NCBI RefSeq assembly: GCF_052114085.1
Contig: NZ_JBFREB010000001.1
Location: 3,162,001-3,226,000 of the forward strand
Direction of reading: 5' to 3'
Length of the DNA stretch: 64,000 nucleotides
Source: Leifsonia sp052114085
GTDB taxonomy: Bacteria > Actinomycetota > Actinomycetes > Actinomycetales > Microbacteriaceae
The notes under the pieces are model-generated. The model was given only the letters and a program-made list of their open reading frames with translations. It was not told the origin of the DNA and did no database searches. The position numbers were made by a program, and so were the translations under genes. This document shows, piece by piece, positions 34,822 through 43,267 of the stretch (position 1 is its first letter; every line of letters begins with the position of its first letter).

Positions 34822-36309
34822 GTGAAGGTCGTCCTCGTCTGCGTGCTGCTCGCCGCGCTGACCGCTGTCACGGCCGTGTCCACGGCGACCATCGCGGGTT
34901 TCGTGCCGGGCGCCAAGCCCGCGCTCGGGATCACGGCGGGCGTGACCTGGCTGCTCGCCGCTGCGGCGTTCCTCGTGCTGCTGCGCGTGCGAGGTCGCGC
35001 AGCGATCGTCCTCGTGCTGGCCGGGTCGGCGGCGCTGGGATGCGCGGCGCTGGCCGGGCCCCCGAACCTCAGCACCGACTCGGCACGGTACGCCTGGGAC
35101 GGCATCGTGCAAGATGCGGGTCTCTCGCCCTACGCTCACGTTCCCGCCGCCGAGGCACTCGACCCGTATCGCGTGCCGTGGCTGTTCCCGGTGCCGGTGC
35201 CCGCCGCCGACGGCTCGCTCCACTGCGACGGCCCTCGCATCTCGCAGACGACGACCCTGCCGGGCGGAGACCTGCTCTGCACCGCGCTCAATCGGCCGCA
35301 CGTTCCGACGATCTATCCGCCGGCGGCCGAGGCGTACTTCGCGGCCGTCCGCGCGGTGGTGCCCGTCGAGGCCCAGTACGCGCCGCTCCAGGTGAGCGGC
35401 CTCCTGCTGAGCCTGGGGACGACTGTGCTGCTGGTGTTCGGGATGCGCGCTCGCGGACTCGACCCGCGCTGGGCCGCGATCTGGGGCTGGTCGCCGTTCG
35501 TGGCGACGGAGGCAGTGACCAACTCCCACGTCGACGTGCTCGGTGTGCTGTTCATGGTCGCCACGACCTTCGCCGCCACTCCCGCCCTGGGCAGACGCCT
35601 GAGCGGCCGGGGATCGCGGCTGCACGAATGGTTCGGACCGGAGGGGAGCAGGCGCCGCGCCGCGCTCGTCGGGGTGCTGGTCGGGCTGGCCGCGGCGGCG
35701 AAGTTCGTGCCGGCCATTGCGGCCCCAGCACTTGTCCGGCGACGGCCGGTCACCACGCTGCTCGCCGCGGTCACCACGTTCGCCGTCTGGTACATCCCCT
35801 ATGTAGCGGTGACCGGATGGGCCGTCATCGGCTACCTCCCTGGGTACCTCAATGAAGAGGGGTACGAGAGCGGTAAACGCTTCGCCCTGCTGTCTCCGTT
35901 CCTTCCCGGGCTGTGGGCGACCGCGGTCGCGGGCGCGCTCGTCCTCGGGGCGCTGGTTCTCGGGTGGCGCGCTGCCGATCCGCGGGCGCCCTGGCACGCC
36001 CAGGTCGTCTCGGTGGGCGCAGTGCTGCTGATCACGAGCCCGAGTTACCCCTGGTACGCGCTCATCCTCATCCCGTTCATCGCGCTGAGCCGGCGCTGGG
36101 AGTGGCTGGTGGTGCCGATCGCTCTGACCGTGAAATCGCTCGTCCCCTCGCACACGACCGCGACGCTGGTCCTGGCGGCGGCCGCCGTTGTGGCGGCGAC
36201 CGTGACGGTCGTGCGCTGGAGGCGCTCCGTTCCGCTGACCGACGTTCCACGCATTGCGGACCCCGCCGCGGCACCCCGGCCGGCGGCCACTCGAGAGGAG
36301 ACATCATGA
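34822..36309 (+). CDS. GT-C-fold polytopic glycosyltransferase-like membrane protein (GT87/MptB-like)
   Basis: A 495-residue membrane protein with about 11-12 helices. STDSARYAWDGIVQDAGLSP (about residue 90) matches the extracytoplasmic acidic loop of polyprenol-phosphate-mannose-dependent transferases (first loop with Asp, then YAWDG). RPHVPTIYPPAAEAYFAAVR is a further family-like segment. It likely transfers a sugar from a lipid-phosphate donor on the outer face of the membrane; the GT2 protein nearby could make that donor. The start is GTG at 34822 with CGAGG upstream. The 3' end overlaps the MTAP-like gene (ATGA). Confidence 0.78.
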   Translation: MKVVLVCVLLAALTAVTAVSTATIAGFVPGAKPALGITAGVTWLLAAAAFLVLLRVRGRAAIVLVLAGSAALGCAALAGPPNLSTDSARYAWDGIVQDAGLSPYAHVPAAEALDPYRVPWLFPVPVPAADGSLHCDGPRISQTTTLPGGDLLCTALNRPHVPTIYPPAAEAYFAAVRAVVPVEAQYAPLQVSGLLLSLGTTVLLVFGMRARGLDPRWAAIWGWSPFVATEAVTNSHVDVLGVLFMVATTFAATPALGRRLSGRGSRLHEWFGPEGSRRRAALVGVLVGLAAAAKFVPAIAAPALVRRRPVTTLLAAVTTFAVWYIPYVAVTGWAVIGYLPGYLNEEGYESGKRFALLSPFLPGLWATAVAGALVLGALVLGWRAADPRAPWHAQVVSVGAVLLITSPSYPWYALILIPFIALSRRWEWLVVPIALTVKSLVPSHTTATLVLAAAAVVAATVTVVRWRRSVPLTDVPRIADPAAAPRPAATREETS

Positions 36310-37148
36310 CCGGAGCCGAGATCGCCGTCATCGGGGGGTCGGGCCTCTATCGGCTGTTCGAGGACAGCGCCGATATCGAGACCGTCGCGTTCGACACCCC
36401 ATACGGACCGCCCTCGGGCCCGATCCGCATCGGCGAGGCGGCAGGCCGCCGGGTGGCGTTCCTGGCCCGGCACGGCGAAGACCACGCCCTCGCGCCGCAC
36501 CGCATCCCGTACCGCGCGAACATGTGGGCGCTCGCCGCGCTCGGCGTCCGAGCCGTGATCACATCTTCGGCCGTGGGCGGGCTGTCCGAGCGGGCCCGGC
36601 CCGGCCTGTTCGTCGTGCCCGACCAGCTCATCGACCGCACCAGTGGCCGTCCCGACTCCTACTTCGATGAGGGCGATGTGCAGCACCTCGCCGCGGCCGA
36701 TCCCTTCGACCCGGTGCTGCGGGATGCGGCGACCCGGGCGCTCGCGGCTCTCGGCGAGGAGGTCGTCCCGGAGGGCACGACCGTCGTCATCCAGGGACCG
36801 CGGTTCTCGACGAGGGCCGAGTCGTTCTGGTTCCGCTCCGCCGGGGCCGACATCGTCAACATGACGCAGTACCCGGAGGCGGTGCTCGCGGCCGAGCTCG
36901 GTCTCGGGCTCGTCACCATCTGCTTCGTGACGGACACCGACGCCGGCACGGCCGCGGGCGATACCTCCGACGCTGCCGACGCCGCGCTCGTGCTGGAGCG
37001 GATGGCGCAGGCCGGTCCCCGCATCCGGGCGGCCGTCGCGGCCACCGTCGCCGCCGTGCCGACCGGCTACCGGCCTCGGACGCTGATTCCCACCGACGCC
37101 GTGCGCCGCGTGCTGTCCGCTCCCGTCTCCGCGGGTCGCGCCGGATGA
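36306..37148 (+). CDS. MTAP/PNP-family nucleoside phosphorylase
   Basis: A 280-residue phosphorylase of the methylthioadenosine phosphorylase type: AVIGGSGLYRLF (phosphate site), FLARHGEDHALAPHRIPYRAN, VIQGPRFSTRAESFWFR and NMTQYPEAVLAAELGL. It would split a 5'-modified adenosine or guanosine with phosphate to give base and ribose-1-phosphate. The base-recognition loop reads DTDAGTAAGD instead of the usual DYDCW, so the preferred nucleoside may differ. Encoded between a membrane glycosyltransferase-like protein and an epimerase, and coupled to both by ATGA overlaps, it may serve a dedicated biosynthetic pathway rather than general salvage. Confidence 0.85.
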   Translation: MTGAEIAVIGGSGLYRLFEDSADIETVAFDTPYGPPSGPIRIGEAAGRRVAFLARHGEDHALAPHRIPYRANMWALAALGVRAVITSSAVGGLSERARPGLFVVPDQLIDRTSGRPDSYFDEGDVQHLAAADPFDPVLRDAATRALAALGEEVVPEGTTVVIQGPRFSTRAESFWFRSAGADIVNMTQYPEAVLAAELGLGLVTICFVTDTDAGTAAGDTSDAADAALVLERMAQAGPRIRAAVAATVAAVPTGYRPRTLIPTDAVRRVLSAPVSAGRAG

Positions 37149-38266
37149 CGCACCTCATTGTGACGGGCGGGCTGGGCTTCATCGGCTCCCACGTCGTCGA
37201 GGCCGCTGCGGGAAGCGGCTGGCGGGTGACGGTCGTCGACTCGCTGCGTCCGGACGTTCACGCCACCGCCGAGGTGCCCGGCTGGTTCAGCGCCCTCCGA
37301 GGCGACGTCGACCTACTCGTCGGCGATGCCGGCACGATCCCCGAGACGCTGCTGCGGTCCGCCGACGCGGTGTGCCACCAGGCGGCGAAGGTCGGGCTCG
37401 GTGTGGACTTCAGCGACGCGCCCGACTACGTGGAGTCGAACGTCGGCGTGACGGCGCGATTGCTGGCCGGGATGGCTGCCGCCGGGACGACGCGACTCGT
37501 CCTGGCCTCGTCGATGGTGGTGTACGGGGAGGGCCTGTACCGTGACGGCGACGCGGTGGTCCAGCCGCCTGCGCGCGCCGTCGATGACCTGCGCGCAGGC
37601 CGGTTCGATCCGCTCGACCGGGAGGGTCGCCCCCTGCAACCGTTGCTGATCGGCGAGGACGACCCGACCGAGCCCCGCAACGTGTACGCCGTCAGCAAGC
37701 TCGCCCAGGAGCAGCTGGCCCGCTCGTGGGCGCGGTCGACCGGTGGCCGCGTGGTCGCGCTGCGCTACCACAACGTCTTCGGAGCCCGCATGCCGAGCGG
37801 CACGCCATACGCGGGCGTCGCGTCCCTGTTCCGTTCCCGGCTGGACGAGGGCCTAGCCCCCTTCGTGTTCGAGGATGGCCGGCAGCGCCGCGACTTTGTC
37901 GACGTCACGGATGTGGCCGCCGCGAACGTGCGCGCGATCAAGTGGCTGGAGACGCGACCGGAGGGCGCAGTGCACGCGTACAACGTCGGTAGCGGCACGG
38001 TGCGCACAATCGGCGAGTTCGCTTCGGCGATCGCCGACGCCCTCGGGGGCCCCGCCCCCGTGGTGACAGGCGACTTCCGCCTCGGCGACGTGCGCCACAT
38101 CACGGCCTCGTCCGAACGCATCGCCGCCGAGATCGGATGGAGCGCGCAGCGCCCCTGGCGGGATGCCGTCCGCGCCTTCACGGCGGCGCCGATGCGGCCG
38201 CGAGTGACAGCCGACGACGTGCCACGGCGAACACTCGGCCGACCGCGAGAGCCACCGCCAGGGTGA
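37145..38266 (+). CDS. NAD-dependent sugar epimerase/dehydratase
   Basis: A 373-residue extended short-chain dehydrogenase. LIVTGGLGFIGSHVVEAA binds NAD, VLASSMVVYGEG supplies the catalytic Ser region and NVYAVSKLAQE the Tyr-x3-Lys pair. RQRRDFVDVTDVAAANVRAI is a nucleotide-sugar signature. It probably epimerises, reduces or dehydrates a nucleotide-activated sugar. Last gene of the GT-C/MTAP operon. The Pro/Arg-rich last 25 residues look non-conserved. Confidence 0.88.
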   Translation: MTHLIVTGGLGFIGSHVVEAAAGSGWRVTVVDSLRPDVHATAEVPGWFSALRGDVDLLVGDAGTIPETLLRSADAVCHQAAKVGLGVDFSDAPDYVESNVGVTARLLAGMAAAGTTRLVLASSMVVYGEGLYRDGDAVVQPPARAVDDLRAGRFDPLDREGRPLQPLLIGEDDPTEPRNVYAVSKLAQEQLARSWARSTGGRVVALRYHNVFGARMPSGTPYAGVASLFRSRLDEGLAPFVFEDGRQRRDFVDVTDVAAANVRAIKWLETRPEGAVHAYNVGSGTVRTIGEFASAIADALGGPAPVVTGDFRLGDVRHITASSERIAAEIGWSAQRPWRDAVRAFTAAPMRPRVTADDVPRRTLGRPREPPPG

Positions 38267-38316
38267 CGGCCGAAGCCGGGCGGAGTCGAGTGCCCCCAGT
38301 GCCGCAACGCAGTTCG

Positions 38317-38643
38317 TCAGATCGGCAGAGGAGCGCGGGCCTCGCCCGCGCGAAGTGTCGGCCAGTCAGCGCCCACACCGATCACCTTCTCGCGCAAGCT
38401 CGGAAGCCAGCGCCGATTCCACTCCTGCACGGTGACGCAGCACACGTCCAGCCGATCTGCACCGTCTGAGAGGGCGAGCGCCTGCTCCGCGCTATCCCGC
38501 GATGACCACACCGGAAGTGCTTGACCCTCACCTCGGGTCAGCGTGAGCAAGCGGTCCGGGGTGAGCATGAACCAGACACGCGCGTCCCGCCGTGCCCTTC
38601 GCGCGAAGTCTTCCCACGTTGCCGCTTCGATAAGTGTGCTCAC
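38317..38643 (-). CDS. DUF2750-like protein
   Basis: A 108-residue soluble protein. WEDFARRARRDARVWFML, ALPVWSSRDSAEQALALSDG and EWNRRWLPSLREKVIGVGADW follow the DUF2750 pattern (a 'W' strand, a WPSRE-like turn and a late LP-L-IGV segment). No function is known for this family. The start is GTG at 38643, with GGAG 5 nt upstream. It is 54 bp downstream of the cytochrome-b operon on the same strand and may be its distal gene. Confidence 0.6.
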   Translation of the reverse strand: MSTLIEAATWEDFARRARRDARVWFMLTPDRLLTLTRGEGQALPVWSSRDSAEQALALSDGADRLDVCCVTVQEWNRRWLPSLREKVIGVGADWPTLRAGEARAPLPI

Positions 38644-38697
38644 GGTCCGTCTCCGTCCCCCTCTTCGCGTACCCGACGTCACTCAGCCGATCACTTC

Positions 38698-39714
38698 TCA
38701 GCCGACCTTCTCGGGCGCTCGCTCCGGCGCGGGCGCATCACGAGACGGCACAGCCGCGGCCGGCCGCGGCCTCTGCGATCGGTAATATTCTCGCCAGATC
38801 AGCCGGTGCAGCGGGATCCACCGAGGGATCGTGCGCAATCCGGGGATGAAAGGGATCAGCGCCAGCAGAAGGGTCAGCACCCCCATGATGAGCACGACCA
38901 GCAGGTCCGCGTTCGGCGCTGAAGAGAAAGGCTCCACCTGGTAGAAGAGCGAGAACAGCCACAGCCAGGACTGGCCGGGATAGTTGCCGGTCTCGTTCAT
39001 CATTCCCCACTGGTCTCCGGTGAGGTGCTGACGTGCGGCCAGGTCCTGGAAGTAGGTTCCGTCTCCGAGGAAGAGGATCGCCCGGGTGTAGTCCTGGTTG
39101 TAGAACCCGTGGCCGGCGAGCGCACCGTCGAGACCACCGCTTCGCGCCATCGACGTCAGCGAGGTGACGAGGGCGGGTACCGGACCGTAGGCTGCTCGCG
39201 CCGGAGGCAACGCGGTGCCCTTATCCGCGGCGAGTGCTTTGCCGTATGCATCGGTCCAGCGCGCCTGCGTCGGCGAGCCGGCTGCTGACCACGTGGTGAC
39301 GGCGCGGGGCACGACGGGCAGCGTCCTCAGGGGCGCGATCACGAAGTCATTCGCGGTATCGATCGGGATCCGCACACCGGACAGGCTCTGCAGGTCGAGC
39401 GGCCCGAGCGTCTGGGTGGCATCGGGCGTCTTGTTGTAGGGCGGCCCGTAGGTCGCCGTGTCGCTGGTCCCCCCGAGTTCCGCGGTAGCGGTGGTGGCGA
39501 AGTCGAGAGGCTGGCTCTTCGCCCACGACGAGAAGGTCACGCTCGGCTCGTCCGGCGACCCGAGAACCGCGACGATGCCGACGGTGAGCAGGCACACGAT
39601 GATGAATCCGACCGTGACCTCCTTGAACAAGTCGTAGTCGCGGACTCGGCCGTGCCATGGCCGGGTCACGAGGTCGTCTCCAGCGCGCCACGACATGCTC
39701 GGCCGGGGCTTCAT
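38698..39714 (-). CDS. Membrane-anchored companion subunit of a cytochrome-b module
   Basis: A 338-residue protein with one N-terminal helix (about residues 32-53), a large extracytoplasmic domain of about 220 residues (FSSWAKSQPLDFATTATAEL...), and two C-terminal segments (SWLWLFSLFY and LLVVLIMGVLTLLLALIPFIPG), ending in PRWIPLHRLIWREYYRSQ. The tail resembles the end of cytochrome b/b6-type subunits, while the large loop is unlike bc1 proteins and has no CXXCH heme motif or Rieske cluster motif. It overlaps the cytochrome b gene (ATGA). It probably forms a complex with it. Confidence 0.65.
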   Translation of the reverse strand: MKPRPSMSWRAGDDLVTRPWHGRVRDYDLFKEVTVGFIIVCLLTVGIVAVLGSPDEPSVTFSSWAKSQPLDFATTATAELGGTSDTATYGPPYNKTPDATQTLGPLDLQSLSGVRIPIDTANDFVIAPLRTLPVVPRAVTTWSAAGSPTQARWTDAYGKALAADKGTALPPARAAYGPVPALVTSLTSMARSGGLDGALAGHGFYNQDYTRAILFLGDGTYFQDLAARQHLTGDQWGMMNETGNYPGQSWLWLFSLFYQVEPFSSAPNADLLVVLIMGVLTLLLALIPFIPGLRTIPRWIPLHRLIWREYYRSQRPRPAAAVPSRDAPAPERAPEKVG

Positions 39715-40409
39715 GGCCGCGTCTCCGATTCGCTGCCGGGTCGGATGATCTGGTCGTCCGATTCCGTGGCGTCGATCGGTGGCACCACTCCGTGCATCCG
39801 CACCAGCAGCACGTGAAGCGCGACGATCGCTGCGACCCCGAGTGGGAGCAACGCGATGTGCCAGGTGAACATCTGACCGAAGTCGGCGACGTTGAACCAG
39901 GCGCCGACTCCCACCGCGTTCAGGGCGTCTTTGCCTTCGAACGCGATCCACTGCGAGTCGAAATTCGTCTGCAGCAGGTACCCGGTGAACGCGGCGACGA
40001 TCGAGACGGCGAAAGCGATCACCCCGGTGATCCAGGTGAGAACGCGGCCTCCCCGCCAGGCGGCCATCCAGTACTTGCCCCACAGGTGCACGACCATGAA
40101 CACGAAGAACAGCTCGACGCTCCACAGGTGCACGCCATTGGTGAAGTGCCCCAAGGCAGAGACGTGGTACCAGCCGGGCCCATTCAGGCTGAGCACCAAT
40201 CCTGAGCCGATCACGACCACGAGCGCGGCGAGTGCCGCCATACCGAACACGTAGATCCAGGATGCGACATAGCTGGGCTGGTCCTGCGGGAGCAGCTTGT
40301 CGGGCGGCAGCCGCTTCAGTAGCCAGCGGCGCGCCCGCCCAGTCCAGGTGTAAACCTCGTCCGGAGCGTCGTCGCGTCGAATGCCGGGCGTAGTTCTCTG
40401 AGAAGTCAT
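39711..40409 (-). CDS. Cytochrome b N-terminal-domain protein (cytochrome b6-like)
   Basis: A 232-residue membrane protein with four helices and the two heme-ligand His pairs of cytochrome b6. HFTNGVHLWSVELFFVFMVV (helix B, His) is followed by HLWGKYW, and the later FTWHIALLPLGVAAIVALHV (helix D) supplies the partners. GYLLQTNFDSQW matches the Qo-side loop. Electron transfer between quinol and an unknown acceptor is expected. The usual bc-complex partners (Rieske protein, cytochrome c, subunit IV) are absent nearby. It overlaps its neighbours on both sides by 4 bp. Confidence 0.85.
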   Translation of the reverse strand: MTSQRTTPGIRRDDAPDEVYTWTGRARRWLLKRLPPDKLLPQDQPSYVASWIYVFGMAALAALVVVIGSGLVLSLNGPGWYHVSALGHFTNGVHLWSVELFFVFMVVHLWGKYWMAAWRGGRVLTWITGVIAFAVSIVAAFTGYLLQTNFDSQWIAFEGKDALNAVGVGAWFNVADFGQMFTWHIALLPLGVAAIVALHVLLVRMHGVVPPIDATESDDQIIRPGSESETRP

Positions 40410-40558
40410 CGCCGCCGCCGTGCCTTCGGGAACGGCAGTACGAGTGCCAAGACGAACAGCACGAGCATGATCGCGATGACGATCAAGTTACCGAGCTGGA
40501 TGACGAAACTTCCCCACCCGAGATAATTTCCCAGCTCCATACTGGCGGGAACGTCCAC
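40406..40558 (-). CDS. 50-residue single-helix membrane protein, first gene of the cytochrome-b module
   Basis: A small protein not likely to be found by length-limited gene callers. The GTG start at 40558 has AAGGAG 6 nt upstream. The sequence is MDVPASMELGNYLGWGSFVI (GTG read as Met), continuing into a membrane helix IVIAIMLVLFVLALVLPF and a basic end KARRRR. Its stop overlaps the cytochrome b start (ATGA), so it is translationally coupled. It is probably an accessory subunit like the small helices of b6f complexes. Confidence 0.65.
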   Translation of the reverse strand: MDVPASMELGNYLGWGSFVIQLGNLIVIAIMLVLFVLALVLPFPKARRRR

Positions 40559-40798
40559 GAGGCTCTCCTTCTCTCCATGAGCCAGCCTGGAAGGTGTGGA
40601 GGATCGCGCCAAGAGTCGAAAGTCCCTCAGTCGCACCGCGCGGCTGTCGCTTGAGCGAAGTTGCGGTCGCCGCTTCGCTTGAGGCACCCTCACGAGGCAC
40701 TTTTGCGGGCGGCTCTTACAGGAATGGTCCACCCGCGGAACGACGCTGTTCACCGAATGACGTCTGAACCACATCGGTCTGTCTCAGTCATGGACCGG

Positions 40799-41458
40799 CT
40801 ATAGGACGCCCTCCGGGACGGCTGGCGTCTCGGCTGCATCGTCGATGACGACGGGCTTCACACTCTCGGCGATGCCAGCTGTCGTGTTGCCGCCACTCAT
40901 TGCTTGAAGGTGCTGATACACGATCTCAGCGAACGTCGGGCACTTCGCCAAGGTAAGAGCCTCGCTTAGCGTCTTGCTGTCGCTCTGGCTTCGGTAGTAG
41001 GAAATCTGTGCTCGGATCACGTTGTCGACGGCGCGCGGGACGTTCTCACCAATCAGCTGGAAGAACGAGTCGGCGGAGTGTACCTCGTAGGGCAACTCAT
41101 CGGAGACGTCGCTAAACCCCGCGTCATCGGTGACCAGGTAGGTCGCCCCGCACGCTATTGATGCGGCATAGACGTGAGTGTCGTGCGTGTCGTCTCCTGG
41201 GAATACCATCCCTGCAGGGAAATCGCGGACGAGTTCATCCAGAGACGCTTCGATCTTCTCTTTCACGTTGCTCGTGAGGTGACCCGGACCACCTATGTTG
41301 TTTCTCCGAATCCGGTACAGAACCTCGGCGATAACGTCGTTGGAGCTCGCCACAGTGAACATGTCACCGCAGGTCTCTTTCCGCAGCAGGAACAGCCAGT
41401 CCCGAAGGGTCTTCGAATATAGGACGTTCGCGTCCACGAAGACGATCGGCACTCGCAT
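40799..41458 (-). CDS. PIN-domain ribonuclease (toxin of a TA pair)
   Basis: A 219-residue PIN-like protein. IVFVDANVLYSKTLRDWL, a central acidic Glu in VIAEVLYR, and DDTHDTHVYAAS plus YLVTDDAGF supply the acidic residues that bind the catalytic metal. A C-terminal extension of about 80 residues beyond the PIN core is unusual for VapC (about 130 residues). It is encoded 47 bp after an HTH antitoxin-like gene. Expected action: cleavage of RNA when the antitoxin is lost. Confidence 0.8.
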   Translation of the reverse strand: MRVPIVFVDANVLYSKTLRDWLFLLRKETCGDMFTVASSNDVIAEVLYRIRRNNIGGPGHLTSNVKEKIEASLDELVRDFPAGMVFPGDDTHDTHVYAASIACGATYLVTDDAGFSDVSDELPYEVHSADSFFQLIGENVPRAVDNVIRAQISYYRSQSDSKTLSEALTLAKCPTFAEIVYQHLQAMSGGNTTAGIAESVKPVVIDDAAETPAVPEGVL

Positions 41459-41505
41459 CTGATCAGGATAGAGGGGTCCGCGGACACCTCGCGGCGAGTG
41501 GTGCG

Positions 41506-41943
41506 TTATTCTCCGCCGAAGTCAGCCTCGAACAACTCGTTGATAGCATCCGAACGCTCAGCTTCGCGCGCCTGACGGAATGCTGACAGGTCGCTCCAGC
41601 GCACCCGCCGGTGCGTGCCTCGCATAACGGCGGGGAGCTTGCCGTCGGTGATCAGTTTCACGAGCGTGGGGCGAGAGACTCCGAGCACGTCGGCAGCGTT
41701 CGACGTCGTCAACAGCTCGGGCATCGACTCCAACACCACACGGCCGCCCTGCTCCATCCGGTGCACGAGCGAGTCGAGGATCTCGGCGAGGCCAGCTGGC
41801 ACCTGGATACTCTTGCCGGTCTCCGTTGTGATCGTCACACCGGAGAATCTCTCATCGCCGATCTGCTCGACGACTTCGGCAGCCTCCGCGCGTAGCTCAT
41901 CAGTGATCGTCACGGATGGGCGCGCCAACGTTGCGACAGTCAT
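41506..41943 (-). CDS. Helix-turn-helix antitoxin-like protein (excisionase/MerR type)
   Basis: A 145-residue protein. Its C-terminal half holds an excisionase-type HTH (LLTTSNAADVLGVSRPTLVKL, then LPAVMRGTHRRVRWSDLSAF). The N-terminal half (ITDELRAEAAEVVEQIGDERFSGVTI) probably forms the toxin-binding or dimer part. AAGGAAAG lies just before the ATG at 41943. It precedes the PIN gene in the same direction, the arrangement of PIN/HTH toxin-antitoxin loci. It likely represses its own operon. Confidence 0.78.
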   Translation of the reverse strand: MTVATLARPSVTITDELRAEAAEVVEQIGDERFSGVTITTETGKSIQVPAGLAEILDSLVHRMEQGGRVVLESMPELLTTSNAADVLGVSRPTLVKLITDGKLPAVMRGTHRRVRWSDLSAFRQAREAERSDAINELFEADFGGE

Positions 41944-42242
41944 TATCTTTCCTTCGCTAAGCCGAGCTCTGCTTTCTTCCCTTGAAGGTGCTGACCAATC
42001 GGCTTTCGTTTGCAACTGTAAGCCTAATCTAGCGTGCTGTAAAGATCACGCGACACCATTGAAGCGTGCGGCGGCACAGAGGTTGCCGGGCCTGTTTCGC
42101 CTAGGTCGGCGTCGCCACCGGCGTTTTCGCTACGGGATCGTCTAGAGGGCACGTTCCGGAGCACAAAGGCGATCCGATCGGACCGCGATAGTAGGGTGCC
42201 GATCGTGACGACCCGGAAGTGTGGGTGTCGAAGGGAGGCGCC

Positions 42243-43109
42243 ATGATCGCGGGCCTGAACAGGCTGGTCGAACTGGTCGAGGATCGTCTGAACGACGACC
42301 TCGACGTTGCATCCTTGGCGCGGGAACTCGGCACGACGGAGTACCACCTCCGGCGGATGTTCTCGTCGCTCGCTGGGATGCCGCTGTCGGATTACATCCG
42401 GCGTCGCCGAATGTCAGTCGCGGCAGCGGATGTTCTCGGAGACGACGACCTGCTGAGCATCGCGGTGCGGTATGGCTACGGCTCAACCGAGGCATTCGGC
42501 CGAGCGTTCCGATCAGTGCACGGCGTCAGCGTCGGCAGTGTCAAGCGAAATGGCGGCCCCCTTCGAACGCAACCGCAACTCAGGTTCCGCCTGACTGTAG
42601 AAGGGAACATCTCCATGGACACCCGAATCATCGACCGGCCGGCGTTTCTCCTCGTCGGCCACGCCGCCCGCGTGCCCCTCATTCACGAGGGCATCAACCC
42701 GCACATCCAATCCCATATCGCCTCCCTGCCGGCGGCAGAGCACGCGCGCCTCAAAGCCCTAAGCGATGCCGAACCGGCTGGCCTGCTCCAGGTCAGCGCC
42801 GACGTCGACCCGGACTACACCGAGGGAAGCGAACTGACCTACCTGCATGGAGTAGCTGTCACGGGCACGGCTCCGGTGGCGGACGATCTCGACACGATCG
42901 AGGTTCCGGCCGGCACGTGGGCGATGTTCCACACCGAGGGCGAGTACCCGGCTGCGCTGCAGGAGGCGTGGGCTGCAACCGCGACTGCTTGGTTCCCGTC
43001 GAACCCATGGAGGCTTCGGCCTGGACCGTCCATCGTCGCGGTACTCGACCGTGCCGACGACTTCAGCACGGCCACCTGCGAGCTCTGGCTCCCCGTCGAG
43101 CGCGCGTAG
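42243..43109 (+). CDS. AraC-family regulator with GyrI-like effector domain
   Basis: A 288-residue regulator with an N-terminal AraC double HTH (LDVASLARELGTTEYHLRRMF; VRYGYGSTEAFGRAFRSVHG) and a C-terminal GyrI-like small-molecule-binding domain from about residue 120 (TRIIDRPAFLLVGHAARVPL ... IEVPAGTWAMFHTEGEYP). The order matches Rob/SoxS-like multidrug regulators such as BltR/EcmrR. AGGGAGG lies 6 nt before the ATG. The genes downstream are degraded, so its targets are unclear. Confidence 0.9.
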   Translation: MIAGLNRLVELVEDRLNDDLDVASLARELGTTEYHLRRMFSSLAGMPLSDYIRRRRMSVAAADVLGDDDLLSIAVRYGYGSTEAFGRAFRSVHGVSVGSVKRNGGPLRTQPQLRFRLTVEGNISMDTRIIDRPAFLLVGHAARVPLIHEGINPHIQSHIASLPAAEHARLKALSDAEPAGLLQVSADVDPDYTEGSELTYLHGVAVTGTAPVADDLDTIEVPAGTWAMFHTEGEYPAALQEAWAATATAWFPSNPWRLRPGPSIVAVLDRADDFSTATCELWLPVERA

Positions 43110-43267
43110 TAGAGAAGGACCTGTCGGCCGTGGGATGCGGCAGGTCAGCCGCCCGCTCAAGGATCGTCAAGTGCGACGTGGGATCTGATCGTCGAGAGCT
43201 ATGCGGTCCAGGCAGCGGAGATGCTTCGATCCACAATTCGACGCCGGCCGCCGGGAGCGCCAGGGTC

